Assembly: GCF_000150275.1 (NCBI RefSeq)
Contig: NW_002060949.1
Location: 803,836 to 867,835 of the forward strand
DNA: 64,000 bases
From: Trichoplax adhaerens
Taxonomy: Eukaryota > Placozoa > Uniplacotomia > Trichoplacea > Trichoplacidae
Direction of reading: 5' to 3'
Shown here: one piece after another, positions 28,703 through 43,038 of the stretch
Layout: each line of letters opens with the position of its first letter
Position numbering within the stretch: the first letter of the stretch is position 1
Notes under the pieces: generated by a model
The model's input: only the letters and a program-made list of their open reading frames with translations
Told to the model about the DNA's origin: nothing
The model's database searches: none
Made by a program: the position numbers and the translations under genes

Positions 28703-31700
28703 TGATTTTATTTCTATCTTGGACGCTATTAAAACTGACTCATGGTTCATTAGCTTTGCACTCTAGAATATTTACTCTTCTATGTCAAGCTATTAGTAAT
28801 TATTTGTATTCTAATACGAACAAAAATTTTTACTATATCCTACGTTACCGGAGTATGCCGTATCATTTACCAGCTCTAAATGGCTCATTAAATTCAATCT
28901 AAATGATATCCAATATCGTAATATGAGTACTCTTGTTTGCTTGAAATCATTTCAACCACGGTGTGGTTAGTTTTGGTGTTTTGGGGGGAAATATTTTTTT
29001 TAAATATTTTTTGTAGCCAATTTTATTTTCTGACATGATAACCTTTTCACTTCACCAATATCATCAACAAATCATTTCTATCGATAGACTAGATATCAAA
29101 GTAATTAGTTCTAAATTAGAGTCCGTTTTATCATCGTTATCGCCATTTCTATTCAATAGCATGTAATAAAAAAAATTTCTACTCAAAGTTGGTACGACAT
29201 AACTTGAAATTTAGATTACCATCGATAAAAATATGTGTATTCATTGTGATCGATAGACTTGATTGCTTAGGGCGGAAAAGTCTTGTTTCGTATTGATTAT
29301 TTGGACATGATCTGACATCCCGTTTTTAACGATTCAATTTTCAACTTTCACAGCAAAAGTTATGGAGGTAACGGAACGTATCTATCTTCCTGCCAATTAT
29401 CATTAAAATAATATAGTGTATGGGTGTCTACGCATTGCTATTAGAGCATCCTGTGATACACGAGTAGAACTGTGCAGCCTTCGCAGTACCTACCTATCAA
29501 TGTGATCTACACTTGATAAAATACAGTAGTAATAACATTAGTAACAATAAGAAGGATGTATCTCTTTCTAAATCGCTCATAATTAGGATTGGTTAGATTG
29601 ACGACGTCGATCTATCTAAAAGAGATCTGTAGCAGTAGTAAGTGATTGCACAAATAGACGACTTATTGAGCGATATTCTATTTAAAGACCGTACTACAAT
29701 GTCTTCATTGGCACATTTTCACTCTTTAGTCAATTGATCCAACTTGTTAGGAAAATTGACACTAGAGAGTATCTTGATCGTTCAACACTGCGGTTTGGGG
29801 ACCACCGATGATGATGTTGATGTAATAGATTAGTAGTAACCATCGTTGTTATTGAAAGCTGCCTGTTCAATTTTGCAAACGAGGTTAACAGATGAGTGGA
29901 GGGAGTTTCAATTGATCCGAGTTTACAGTTAGAATAGTGAACAAATGCAGGACACTGAACGATCATGTATGATTTATTGTACGCGTACTTAAGATGACAA
30001 TAAAATGTTGTCGGTAGTTTTCATAACTTATTCATAGTTTTTAAAGAGACTAAAACTTGAAGGAAAAAACGTGCGAGAATAGACGCGAGAGTAGACATGG
30101 TAATAAAATTTTATTTCATTAGTACAGTAGAATCATTTATGAATTATTGTTATAAATGTATGACGAAGCTAAGGCACCATGTCTATGTCGATAAATCTAC
30201 TCCATTATGCATCAACTAGCCAGTATATCTTTTTCGATAGAAATGCCACACACTTCCATGTAATTTCTGATGTGAACTTGTCTACTATGCAGGTACTACT
30301 AGGTACTACTGTGTACAGAGGTCAAAAAAAGGTTATTATCTCGATGATTCCATTTTTTCCATTTTACGTCACAATGATTAGGTAAAAACACCACAATTTG
30401 AATGGAATTTATTTACCCATTATTTACCGTAGTCTTGTTGGGATCAATTATTCTATTTTCTAGCTATATCAGGGACTTTTAAGAACAAAAAATGCACTAC
30501 TATAAATTCTGTCATCTCCATATGGCACCGTTGTACATGATGTTGTAATCGAGTAATCATAACGATAGTACTTTAGCAGAGTCTACTACGTATGTGTAGT
30601 ATATCATCGAGTAGGGGAGGATATGGAATTGCACTATACATGTAAATCCATGGAGTATTTTACGATTGGCGAATGGCATCTGCTCCACGTTCTACCAGTG
30701 CTGAGCTTATGGTATGTATTTCGTCCAGTAAATAATAATAATATTATCATTCTCCTGCTATGGAGAATGTACTCAATGACTACAGCACTGGACTTTGTTG
30801 CCCACAAGTAAAACTACTAAATATTCTTCTTCTTTCCTGGACCATATTTTTATTCATACTGTATTCAATGATCTTCTATCACCTTTGCATCTTGTTGTGC
30901 TGCATCTGAAATTCCGCTGACAGCAATGTGCGATAAACTGCGCCATGGATCTAGCAACATGACTTCTGTTTAATAATAAGTTCAATTAATTAAACAACAA
31001 CAGTCTGCGACCAGAGACTCCAGTGCAGTATCTACGTAATAACAAGCTCTTCTCCATTTTGAAGTTTACTACTTGGGATTTAGTAGTGAATGGTATGGTA
31101 TACTGGGCTCATGCCCACGCTGTATGCCCTTAGTATATTAATAATCAAGTTATGACAGCACTAAGCGAGTCCCTAATTAGGCTTATGCAAATTGCGGACA
31201 CCGCTTGAAATTTTGCTACGGCAAAATTTCAACTCCGCCAAGCTTACTACGGCATGGATGCATTTTGCCTACTCCAATCGTCGTAGCTCTTCGTACGTTA
31301 TGTGTGCTGCTGCTTGTTGCTTCTACTTCGTTCATTTTTCCTTGGTGAATATGCTGATACAATGCAATCAAAAGTTGACAATTGTATGAAAAACATTGGG
31401 TACAAGATGTAAGCAAACTTGACTACAAACAGTAATAAACATGTTCCTGTACTTGTCCTACAGTAGAATAGACTGCAAATGAGAGATTTTTGAAAAGACT
31501 AAAACAACAGTAAATTCTTCTCTTCCTCCTTTCCAACAGCTCGTTTTTAGCCTAGAAAGATGATTACTATAGTCGATCAATCCATTAGCAACGCACAAAA
31601 GCAACCGCTTAAACAGTCCATTCTCGAATCTATTTAGTACAGTACAGACAGTATTAACATGTTGTGTACGAGTCCTATAGCAGAATAGACTGCAAATGAG

Positions 31701-34700
31701 AGACTTTGAAAAGACTAAAACAAGAGTAAAACCTTCTCTTCCTCCTTTCCAACAGCTGGTTTTTAGCCTAGAAAGATGAACTATAGTCGATCAATCCAAA
31801 AGCAACCGCTTAAACAATCCATTCTCGAATCTATTTAGTACAGTACTGTACAGACAGTATTAACATGTTGTGTACTACTCCTATAGCAGAATAGACTGCA
31901 AATGAGAGACTTTGAAAAGACTAAAACAAGAGTAAAACCTTCTCTTCCTCCTTTCCAACAGCTGGTTTTTAGCCTAGAAAGATGAACTATAGTCGATCAA
32001 TCCAATAGCAACGCTCAAAAGCAACCACTATAAGAGTCCATTCTCCAATCTATTTTGTACAGTACAGACAGTATTAACATGTTCCTGTACTAGTCCTATA
32101 GCAGAATAGACTGCAAATAAGAGATTTTGAAAAGACTAANACAAGAGTAAACTCTTCTCTTTCTCCTTTCCAACAGCTGGTTTTTAGCCTAGAAAGCTGA
32201 ACTATAGTCGATCAATCCAATAGCAACGCTCAAAAGCAACCGCTTAAACAATCCATTCTCGAATCTATTTAGTACGGTACAGACAGTATCAACATGTTCC
32301 TGTACTAGTCCTATAGCAGAATAGACTGCAAATGAGAGATTTTGAAAAGACTAAAACAAGAGTAAAACCTTCTCTTCCTCCTTTCCAACAGCTCGTTTTT
32401 AGCCTAGAAAGATGAACTATAGTCGATCAATCCAATAGCAACGCACAAAAGCAACCGCTTAAACAGTCCATTCTCGAATCTATTTAGTACAGTACAGACA
32501 GTATCAACATGTTGTGTACGAGTCCTACAGCAGAATAGACTGCAAATGAGAGATTTTGAAAAGACTAAAACAAGAGTAAACTCTTCTCTTTCTCCTTTCC
32601 AACAGCTCGTTTTTAGCCTAGAAAGATGAACTATAGTCGATCAATCCAATAGCAACGCTCAAAAGCAACCACTATAAGAGTCCATTCTCCAATCGATTTA
32701 GTACAGCATCATACAGTAGCTCAATCCAGATTCCAGCATAAACCATTTTGCTTGGAAAAACTGCCTGACTACAAGCAAGGCGGCTGCTAACTGTATCAAA
32801 CCGCTCTATTAATAACCTCTACACAAGGATACAACAGTGAGCCTATTTTTCAACTATCTTTTCCTTGTTCCACTAAATTGATTTCCGTCCTTGCCAAAGT
32901 CTGTTGTAAGGCAAGACAAATTCGATGTCAGTCTTGTAACACTATAACCTAACAACAGTCAGAATCGGATGAATGGTTTTCAAATCCCCGCAACCTACCC
33001 TGGATCAGACCGTAGATCACGAAAACCTTTCAATCTTTCCATCAACTTAATATGGACTATTGAATAGGATGATCATTTAAGGTAATATTATTATTTTCAA
33101 TCGCCAAATTCTACCATTGCAGGCGGTACGGGGGCTTCTGTATTGAGAGAGAGAGAGGAGTGTCGAGTTTGAAGGAGAAAGGGTTCCAATACAATACTTG
33201 TATATTATACACTGCTGTACATAGGCTACAAAAAATCGCTTGGACTATTGGATGAATATGGCGACAGGAACACTCGATGGATTGATGAGTAATGTAAAAC
33301 TACTTGATCCTCGATAAAAATGATACTAACATAAACGCTACTTCTTTTTATGACTGTCCATATCATCAACATGGAGTACAGCGTCCTTGTACAGTATACT
33401 AATGGGATGCTCTGTTCTACTTTCTGTATCTGCTTTGTGTCGTTGCAAAAAAAAAAGTGTTTAGTAGTATCGCTGAGTGATTGTTCCACAAGAAAAATGT
33501 CAGGAATTTCCGGATAATTACAACTGATGAGAAAGCGATCATAAGCCTGAAGGCGATTACTTATTTCCAATTCATTCGTTATGTCTTGATATTACTACTG
33601 AGAAAGGGCAAGTTGCTGTTCTACCAATACACTAGCTAAATGTTGATTTGCTTACTCTACAAGTGTTTACATTACGTCGCAAATGGCCATGGATTGTCCA
33701 CAATTGGACTGCTGTTGCATGACACAAAATGAGATCATTTTTCCCCTTCAAACTGCCAATCGACTGCGGGTAGTAACGAATTCAGTGTATGGCACTGCTC
33801 CATTTTAACCATGGCAATATCCATCTCTACACCTAGAACATAACCGCAATCGAGCTCTGAAGTAGCCAATCTACAATAGAGGATTCTAAAGAACCACTTC
33901 ATCGTGATTGACACTGAAAAAATTGAAATAGATGACGGCTTACAATAATAAAATAGGATACCAATACATGTACTGTAATCGGATCAAGCGGACTAGATCC
34001 CATCACAGTAGTCATCCTTCTTGAACAGCCAAGCTATCAATCATCAGCATTGAAAGATTATATTATCCAGCTTGATCCATACTTGCAATAAATAAATTAT
34101 AATTGTACAGTTATGCAACAAAAGTGATGACATACTGTTCATACATTTGCAGCGTTGGAGTACTCAAAGAATGGAAATATTTTTATTTCCAGTAGGGAGT
34201 CTTGTTAAAATGATGTACAGTAGTCATCACTGTCTAGCATTTGACCAACAACTTTGCCCATTCAAAATTTGGACGCAATTTTGGGTCAATGTAAGTAATA
34301 CTGGTAGTCCTCGTTATGAACTGAGAGTCGTATTAAAAGTGTTGTTGTCGATTAGTTTATTTGTGGTCGATCAATCCAAAAAGAAAAAATCACTCAAGTA
34401 TCTTTTTGCTCCGCGATTTTTTGTATTATTATACGGCCTAAATTTTAAAGTTAGATTGATTCGGAAAATTAATTGATAGATGATCCATTTTTTATCACAC
34501 GAAATTTGAAAGTATAAGTAATTTACCAACCTTGACCTTTGGTATTCTGCAGCAATGACACTAAGAGTGAACTAGAGTGAAAAGAGAGAGCTTTGATGGA
34601 AAAGATGGAGATGAACATATACTGTATATCTCGTCGATCCTATTTCTTGACTGTGCGTATGTATAGAACTCTATGAGTAGCATACGGGAACATAGCGAAG

Positions 34701-36136
34701 AGCTAAATTGGAATAGTTTTTGAAATGATATGCTTGATAATCAACTGGATTGCGATCAGGAGTAACTAGCTATAAAAGGAACTACAGGTATTACAATGTC
34801 GCCAGTTATTCTGTAGACGATTAAGTTATTATATCGTCAAACTTTTATGTCAATACATTGTCTTGCTTAATACACCAGTTATACTATCAAAAAGGCAATG
34901 TTTGTCTTGATGTACACATACGCAGCGGCGGAAGTAGCTAAATACGGTAGAATACGAGTATGTCGTTAGCAACATCAGGGAAATGACCAAAAGCCACATT
35001 TGAATCAACTTGATCCCTACGTTTTCTTTAAGGAATAACGGTACATTTTGAAAAAATATTCAATCGAAAGGACGGACCCACGAATTGGATTTAATTCGAA
35101 TATTTAAGTACTCTACTGTCATGTTACTGGTAAATCTCTCACTTTAAAAATGGATTTGATGTATTATAGCATGTTTTCCGTGTAAGAATTGAATATTCAA
35201 GATTGTAAAGATTTTTTATTTCATGCTTGAAATTGTAATGTAATTTTATTCAGTTTAAAAACACTCCTTCTATCCACTAATTTAATTTAATCGTCCATTT
35301 TCTAAAGCCCTCAGCTATTTTATAAACTCACGTTGAGATGTTGAAAACAACTGTATCTCTTCTATGTTATTCAAATGTATTCGAGTTGTACGAGTACATG
35401 GATATTAAGACATCACTGCTTGTACGGTTATGCATCGTTAAATTATTGCTAACTTTGTCTTCAGCATAGAAGCAATTGATTTTATGACGGGCAATTTATG
35501 ATGAAAGTTGTTACTTTTTCAACGCTGTCAATCCTTTGCGATCATCGCTTGTACTGTACTTCTGCATATTAGTACAACCGTCAAAGATTCTATTATAATA
35601 ATCATTGGCAAATCGTCTGCTGGATAATAGTCCTTGACAGCGCTGAAAATCAATTTTTCTTAGTGGTATCCATAGGAGTTTTGCTTTGTTTTCTTGCCTG
35701 CTATTTACCGTCGTCATCATCATCATTATCGACATTGTTCACAAAGAAACAGACCACACACAGTAATATTATACATATGGAATAGAGCAGGGCGTTGTAT
35801 TAGATTGCTATTTTAAATTGTTCATAGAATTTAAAATATACTAGCTAGCGCTAGCATAGTACTGTACTACATATTCTTATGGAATACAGTATACGTAGAC
35901 AAACCCCATGCAATACAATCGGAGAACAGTAGGCAACTGTTCTCTATAGTGGAAATTATCCAAGTTTCTGGCTAATAAAAACAAGTTCTTTTGATAGCAC
36001 AGCTTTGTAATATATCCTGCTCTCTGTTTAATCGCGTTAATATACTCGTATAATTTATAAAATTGTCTATTTTATATATTTTCGATTGTAGTATTGGCAC
36101 GTATTATAACCGGATAGTAGACTAAGCACAAATAAA
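28703..36136. other. long spacer upstream of PDE4
   Basis: It holds a hairpin with a 12-bp stem (31194-31239), the six-copy minisatellite at 31441-32704, a short GA run near 33146 and an ATC triplet run near 35714. Frames longer than 100 codons at 33226-33570 (minus) and 34147-34476 (plus) lack an ATG at the start and show no domain features. A minus-strand frame at 35511-35735 with a true ATG (74 residues) is unsupported. PDE4's promoter is expected at the right end. Confidence 0.5.
31441..32704. repeat. six-copy minisatellite, unit about 206-217 bp
   Basis: The word AGAATAGACTGCAAAT starts at 31465, 31682, 31888, 32103, 32318 and 32532, a period of 206-217 bases. Each unit runs through a pyrimidine-rich CTTCTC(T)TCCTCCTTTCCAACAG stretch, TTTTTAGCCTAGAAAG, ATAGTCGATCAATCCA and AGCAACCGCTTAAACA, then a GTACAGTAC(AG) palindrome and AACATGTT. 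Copies differ by a few per cent. There is one N at 32140. No coding potential is conserved across units. Confidence 0.9.
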
Positions 36137-39100
36137 ATGTCTTCAAACAATAATCACAATGAAAACGACGATAGAACTTCCAACCTAAACAACAACAATA
36201 ATAATAATAATAATAATAAAAAACCCTCCATTGCATGGATAGAAGATGATGAAGATACAAATTCCAATGATGTTAACAATCACAGGTATGGAAATTGCAT
36301 TGATTCATAGAACTAGATATAGGCGTTTTAATTCTTATAATTCAATCCTGATGGATTTAGCACTCAAAGTAACACGAGTTTTAAACAGTGTTGATTCAAA
36401 AATTGTTACTAGATCAGTCCGTTAAATTCGTTTCAAGTACTTGTATACCAATAAATGACGTAGAATGTAGACTTGTACTATTATATATGGCAATTAAAAC
36501 TATACCAAATTATTCTGTGCTGATTAGATTACATAAAGTAATAACTTGGTAGAGTAAAATGAGATTCGAGCGTATTATCAACGTAGCAATGCAGATCTAA
36601 TAAATAAATGATTTTCAAATTCGCTAACGTAAATTAACTTCAATTTTACCCGTATGAAGTATTCGAGAATATACACGTTCGTAGTCAGAAAGAACTTTAA
36701 ATATTATGAGATAGAGTATACTGCAATATGAACTATATCCATTTACAAAATATTGTCAATCGTAGAATTTTTGATTCTTTTAAATGTTTTGCCATAATTT
36801 TGGATGTAATGAGAAATCCAAACACGAGTCCTTTCTTTGATCAATTCAATACAGTATAAAATAGATGATTTAGATAATCAATACTGTAGCTTGATTTTAG
36901 CTAATCAAACAATCTTCTATTCAACGGCAAATATCTTCAGTATACCGTGCCTTATGTTATATCATAAATTCATAATAAAATAGTAGAATGATCGCCTAGT
37001 TGTACAGTACTACCCTCTACTAGCGGGTCCTAAGTTAGAAGGCAGTTAATCGTATCAAATGATTGCAGTTAGAGAAATTGTATAGTGTTATGCTTCGATC
37101 AACGACTTATTGAATTGTAAAAATTTCCAACAATACTATACTTTTGATTTTGTACTCTATAAACATCATCGATTATCATCTGACAATTATACTTTACTCA
37201 GGATATTGTTAACGTCATACTTTTTGACATAGTGACAGGAATTTTGCTTCTCGGTATTACCATCAATTAATATGTTGATCATGTTATGACGACGACAAAA
37301 CAAGATCATTTAGTTCTAGGGATACGTTATTATATTAAAACAATGTTCTATTTGTGCCTTGTTAAACATTTTTTATCCATTCGTCACTTCACTACGACAA
37401 TAGTCAAGTAATCGGCGTGAATTAAACCTATAAACAATCCCGTTCGATAATTTACGATAATCATTTTTTTAAATTAATTCGATGTTCGTACAACATTCCA
37501 AAAGTGCATTGGTAATGGATTTACTTGCAAGGTACTTAAATGTAACGTGAAAGATTAGTGACAACTATAATATAATCTGAAAGAACTGCTTTATAACTAA
37601 TTGTATTAGTTAGCGTGATTGTGCATTTTCTAGTAGCACACGCGTATTTGCAATATGACTAGTTGTCTAGCAAGTAATTGACAGTATTGTATTAGTCCAT
37701 AAAAATACTATCTCAATGCTATGTACAGAATTTATTTTACAGGACATTATTGATTGATTGATATAAGTTCTTAGTTAATGCAATGGTACACAGTATTAAT
37801 AGTAGATATTACGATATCATAGGAAGTAGCATCAACATGCAGTGCTAACTCGAAATCTTTCGAAGTAAATAGTCGCTTGTTGAAAATTGACAATAGTATT
37901 CCTACAACGTAGTAATAAGATTCAGATCTTGTTGGCTGCAGTAAACAGAAGTTATTTAAAATTCCAGAGTAATTCGTATAGTATCAGACAAAATTCCTAT
38001 TATATGGGTAATGCAAATTTTTTGTCAATTTAACTTACGACTACTGTTGACCAGTTTCTTTGTGGTACTACAATGTTATAATTGAAATTAGATTTTAACT
38101 CATTTGGTCATGGTTCCTTCCATTTTTACAGTACTTTATCGTAGCTGGATTAGTTTAGCGATATTTCTGACAACTTTAACCAACACACTAAAGATATAAA
38201 TTTATAATAACATTATTAAAATGAATTTTAGAGCCGACTGATTACTATGCAAATCAGACGGGTATTCTTTTATTGGGCTGTAGTTTACATTATTATAGGA
38301 TAGCTATTAGGCTTTTATCCATTAATTGGTAGTACTATACCGAGAGAGCTATTTTAACAGTAAAATGTAGTAGATAACAAACTGAAAATACCGGAATGTG
38401 ATCATAGTTTGTCTGCTCTTTTGTTTTAGTTGACAGCATTAGCATATTATCTTATGTTACTATCGGTGTTATTGAAAAAAGTAAACTAATCGATTATATC
38501 GTTATTGATTGAAATTTTGTCAAATACTTTAATTTAATGCCTCTAATGGTGTAATTATTTATTACTAGTCTAACACCCTGCTCGTAATACTTCGCATACG
38601 TATTTACTAACCCAATGTTTTAATTCCTTAGCATCCGTACTCATTTCTGACATCGTTATTAACAATGATAGCTAATAGTTCATTTCTTGCGAGTAGATGT
38701 TACCTTATCCAATATTGATTACGAACGATGAATGCAGTGTTGCACAGTAGTAAAATTAGTCATAGTATGTATCATATTGGTACACTGACTTTGTGCAGAT
38801 ATTCGCAACTAATATTCGCATGATGCATTATGCAGCTTTTATTTAAACTGACTATGCTACAGAAGTTAAAATGCAACAGTAGTTTTATGTAGTCGCTATT
38901 ACGTGGCCATGACATGTAATATCCAATTACTTTAGAATCGAATAAAAGATAAACAATTTTGTTAACGTAAATATGAAGCAGTGCATATGCCCAAAAATGA
39001 TTATTGTAGATAATAATTAATATAATACTGCACTGTAGCGCCAACTGCAGTGCTTTATACGTCGTGATTTGTAGTAACTGCCGCACACAGTTGAATGCTA

Positions 39101-42100
39101 TCCATCGCTTACAAAATGTGTATCAGTAGTATGAAATTGAAAAAGTTTTACACCATTCAAACCAAGTCGAAATAGCGTTATATTGTATTAATGGTGAGTA
39201 CTATCGCAATTATTAGAATGTCCATGGATTCCTATAACGGGACATCGGATAATCATACGAACTTGGATGTCCAACATCATGTCAATCGGCGTAGTTCTTT
39301 CCTGTATAAAAATGATGAGAAGGATTCTCATCATAGCCCAAGACCCGGATCAAGATCCTCTTCATTTTCAATGGAAAGGTATCATCAATTAGATTTTTTG
39401 TTGTTATTATTATCTATAATTAATATATATAATATATATATGTATATATGTAATACGGTATTTAATTATCTTGAATTATAGGATAGAAGAGAAAATTGTA
39501 ACTCCTTTTGCTCAGGTATAACCTACATCTTGTTTTAATATTAGCTTTCAATTTATGGTTATGCATTGTGCTTTATTTATTTCGGTAACCAAATTATTAA
39601 TTTTTGTCATAGATATTTTATAATAATTAAAAAAGTAAAGGTAGTTTGTAAACTGATCTCACATTTTGTCATCGTAGGTTATGCAAACACTAGGAAGCAT
39701 TAGGGATAACTTCGTAATTTTAACGAAACTTCAAATCGACAAGTATGTGATACGAATTAAAATTTTGTAGTTATATTGTATAGTATTATGATGCTATAAT
39801 TTTTTTTATCAATTTTACTATAATATTTTAGGAGGAGAGGATCACTTGGTGGGGCAGCTGCTGCAGCACATGTTGTACCTAGAATGTTTCATACTGACAA
39901 AAATTATAGAAAGGTATAGTTTTGTTTGTTATATTATAACATTTGCCAATCTATAAGCAGAGTATAAGCTATAATATAACAAATTTTGCAGTTGGCATTA
40001 GACACCCTGCAAAATTTTGATTGGTGTCTGGAACAACTCCAATCTCTTCAAGTACATAAATCAGTCAGCAATATGGCTTCCAGTAAGGTGTGTTAGGAAA
40101 ATAATAATGAATCTATAAGATTTAATTAAATTCATGATGCTGATTGCATCTTTTCCTATGTTTTTAGTTCAGGAAGTTACTTGCTCAAGAGTTAACTCAT
40201 TTCTCCGATGCTAGCAAATCTGGAACTCAAGTATCTCAATACTTAAGCAAGACTTTCCTGAGTGCGTATAGATCGATGGTTACAACATCGTAGAGTGAAA
40301 TTTCTAAATATGTTTATGATATTGTTTGTGATGTAGCTTCAGATGAAAACGAGACGGATATGGACGTATCTTCACAGGATGGGAAGTCTAAAATACAGGA
40401 GCTGTCACAGATAACGGTTAAAAAGTCCCCTCGCATACCACAAATGTCTAAACCTGTTTCACGGTTATTTCTTAAGCTTCTAATTTATGATATATTTGTG
40501 TTTGTATAGTAAAGTAATTTAATTACTAATAATTATTCAACATAATCAATGTATCACAGATTTGGAGTAAATGATGTCGATGAGAGGGCTCTCAGTAAGG
40601 TTGGCAAATTTATTACTGTAGAAAATTCTTTTGTACATTAAATTCTAAAGTTATTGACTATATTTAAATTATTTAATAGTTTTTTGCTAATTCAAAGATA
40701 ATTTTAATTTTAAAAGTGTATGAAAAAAATTGATCAGTGGGGACTGGAAGTATTTGAAGTCAATCAGCTCACTAATGGTAGACCATTGACATGTGTCACT
40801 TACATGATTTTACAGGTATCAACTGCATTTTTTGGAATATTTAATTATTAATAATTGTCATCATTTATTTAATTATAATTCTACTTTTAAATGCAGAAAA
40901 GAAATTTTCTCGAAACTTTTAAAATTCCTGTCCCCACCTTATTACGATATATTGGTACTGTGGAAGTGAGTATAATTTCGATAAATGCGATAGACGAAAT
41001 CTGTTGTAAAGTTTACATTTTGTCGAATCATATTGTAGAAACACTACCGAAAAGAAAACTACTATCACAATAACATTCATGCAGCTGATGTTGCACAATC
41101 CGTACATGTTCTGCTCTCTTCCCCAGTTTTATCGGTAGGATAATTTGATAGATACCGTAATTGATAGTATATAACAACCTACAAAAATCAAAACGCTAAC
41201 TTATGATATTATTCGGAATACAGAGTGTATTTACCGACCTAGAAATATTGGCTGCAATATTTGCCGGCGCAATTCATGATGTTAATCATCCCGGACTGAA
41301 TAATCAATTTTTAATACAAACTAGTAAATACTGTCTTAATATGAATCAAAATTAATAACCTGTAATACTATTCGTGCTTACTCATCGAAAATACTCTAAA
41401 AATTATTATATTTTAGTGTCAGAATTAGCAATTATCTATAACGATGTATCCGTACTAGAAAATCATCACCTTGCTATGGCTTTCAAACTTTTACAGGTTA
41501 AAATATTTAGAGATTGAATGATTTAGTGTAACATAATCCGTAGTAGGATTCGTATTTAACTGTTGGTATTTTAATTTGTTAATTTTAGAACGATGGGTGC
41601 GATATCTTTGCTAATCTTTCAAAGAAAGAAAGGCAGTCATTAAGAAAAATGGTTATCGATATGGTATGTGTTGTTTAATTCCATCAAACACTGAGATCCA
41701 TTATAATAAGAAATTTGCTCTTTATTAGGTTCTTGCAACAGATATGTCAAAGCATATGTCTTTATTGGCTGATCTGCGAACTATGGTAGAAGCTCACAAG
41801 TTTTCGAAAGGCATTTCGCTTTCCATAAATAACTATTCTGACAGGATAAAAGTAAGTTACAAGTTGTTTTAAGTTGATGGTAAATTGGCGTGAATAGATC
41901 TTAATATTATTCGCAATAATAGATTTTGCAATGTTGCGTTCATTGTGCGGATTTAAGCAACCCAACTAAACCGTTACATCTTTACAAAGAATGGGTTAAG
42001 AGGGTCTTAGAAGAGTGTTGGTGTCAGGTATATTTATTTGTTTAATACATAAAATTTCAGTTTTAATATTTGTATTTCTGTATTGATATATATATATATC

Positions 42101-43038
42101 TTTAACAATTACGACATAGGGTGATAAAGAAAGAAATTTAGGATTAGCTGTTAGCCCGATGATGGATCGGCACAGTGTCTCTGTTGAAAAGTCTCAGGTA
42201 TGCCATAATTTATAGTTTTTTGAAACGATACTGAATTTAGGTAATTGATGATAAACCATCGATTTCAAAACTTAACATTCCATATCTTTCGAAGCTTATT
42301 CTTTTATTACGGAATTTGTTTCTTAATTAGGTTGGATTTATTGATTTCATCGTTCAACCTTTGTGGGAAACCTGGGCAGATCTGGTTTATCCTGATGCGA
42401 ATAAAATTTTAGACGCTTTACAAGAAAACCGAGATTACTTCAATTCGAAAATCTTAACTAGCCCATCCATGGAGTAAGGAATTACAAAAATCACTTTATT
42501 GTGGAGCTATTAATAACAGAAGTAGTTATCATCTATTACTATTTTATATTTGGAAGGGTACTTAGGCCTACAGTTTGCTACCTAAGTCAACACTTTCTTA
42601 TTAACGAAATTTTTGCTTTGTAGTAATGAACGAGGATATTGTAATTATCCAATCTTATGAAATTTTTGGTATCTTATTTACATTAGGCAAACTACCAAAG
42701 ATGTACCTCAAGTAGATAACCTTGAAAAAGAGTCCCTTAATGATAACGATAATAATATTAAATTTACATTTACCGGATCATCCAACAACAATGACGATAG
42801 CGAAACGATATCTAATGATGAATTGGATGATGAGTCAACTGAAAATGACAAAACCAGTAACGAATCCCGCAGAATGGAGTCGGATACTATTGTTGCGAAA
42901 ACGGAGTCAAGTATTACTTATCATTTAAGCGATGAAGTGATTCAGAGACTTCGTAGATTAAGCAATGACGCATTACATGATGTGGAAGATTGCGATGAAA
43001 CAGGTGATTTTTACGTTGAGGAATCCGCAGCGACCTAA
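36137..43038 (+). CDS. PDE4: cAMP-specific 3',5'-cyclic phosphodiesterase 4, long form
   Basis: Hydrolyses cAMP to 5'-AMP and so limits PKA signalling. Exons: 36137..36285, 39217..39378, 39482..39515, 39678..39742, 39832..39913, 39992..40087, 40168..40261, 40337..40463, 40560..40599, 40717..40815, 40897..40965, 41039..41134, 41224..41323, 41417..41496, 41589..41663, 41729..41851, 41923..42027, 42120..42197, 42331..42473, 42687..43038. They give 722 residues. The N-terminus is poly-Asn/acidic. UCR1 (about 74-150) has a PKA-type RRSS at 74-77, VTPFAQVMQTLGS. UCR2 (about 165-235) has DWCLEQLQ and [15 protein letters not shown]. The catalytic domain has YHNNIHAAD (acid His349, metal His353), HDVNHPG (His389, Asp390), [11 protein letters not shown] (Asp507) and the purine-clamp Gln558 in VEKSQVGF. 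All catalytic and metal ligands are present. The C-tail is acidic. An in-frame ATG at 39191 could start a second isoform. Confidence 0.96.

Noticed and set aside
31441-32704. CRISPR-like regular repeats
   Set aside because: Units of about 214 bp are tandem with no unique spacers, in a eukaryotic genome; this is a minisatellite.
33226-33570. 114-codon minus-strand frame
   Set aside because: It starts at TTG rather than ATG and shows no domain, repeat or splice pattern.
34147-34476. 109-codon plus-strand frame
   Set aside because: It starts at TTG, has no recognisable domain, and lies in spacer without splice-site support.
35511-35735. 74-codon minus-strand frame with a true ATG
   Set aside because: Its start lies in an ATC triplet run (poly-Met) and there is no homology or splice support; left uncalled.
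38772-39086. 104-codon minus-strand frame
   Set aside because: It lies in PDE4 intron 1, antisense, with no ATG at its start; likely chance in AT-rich DNA.
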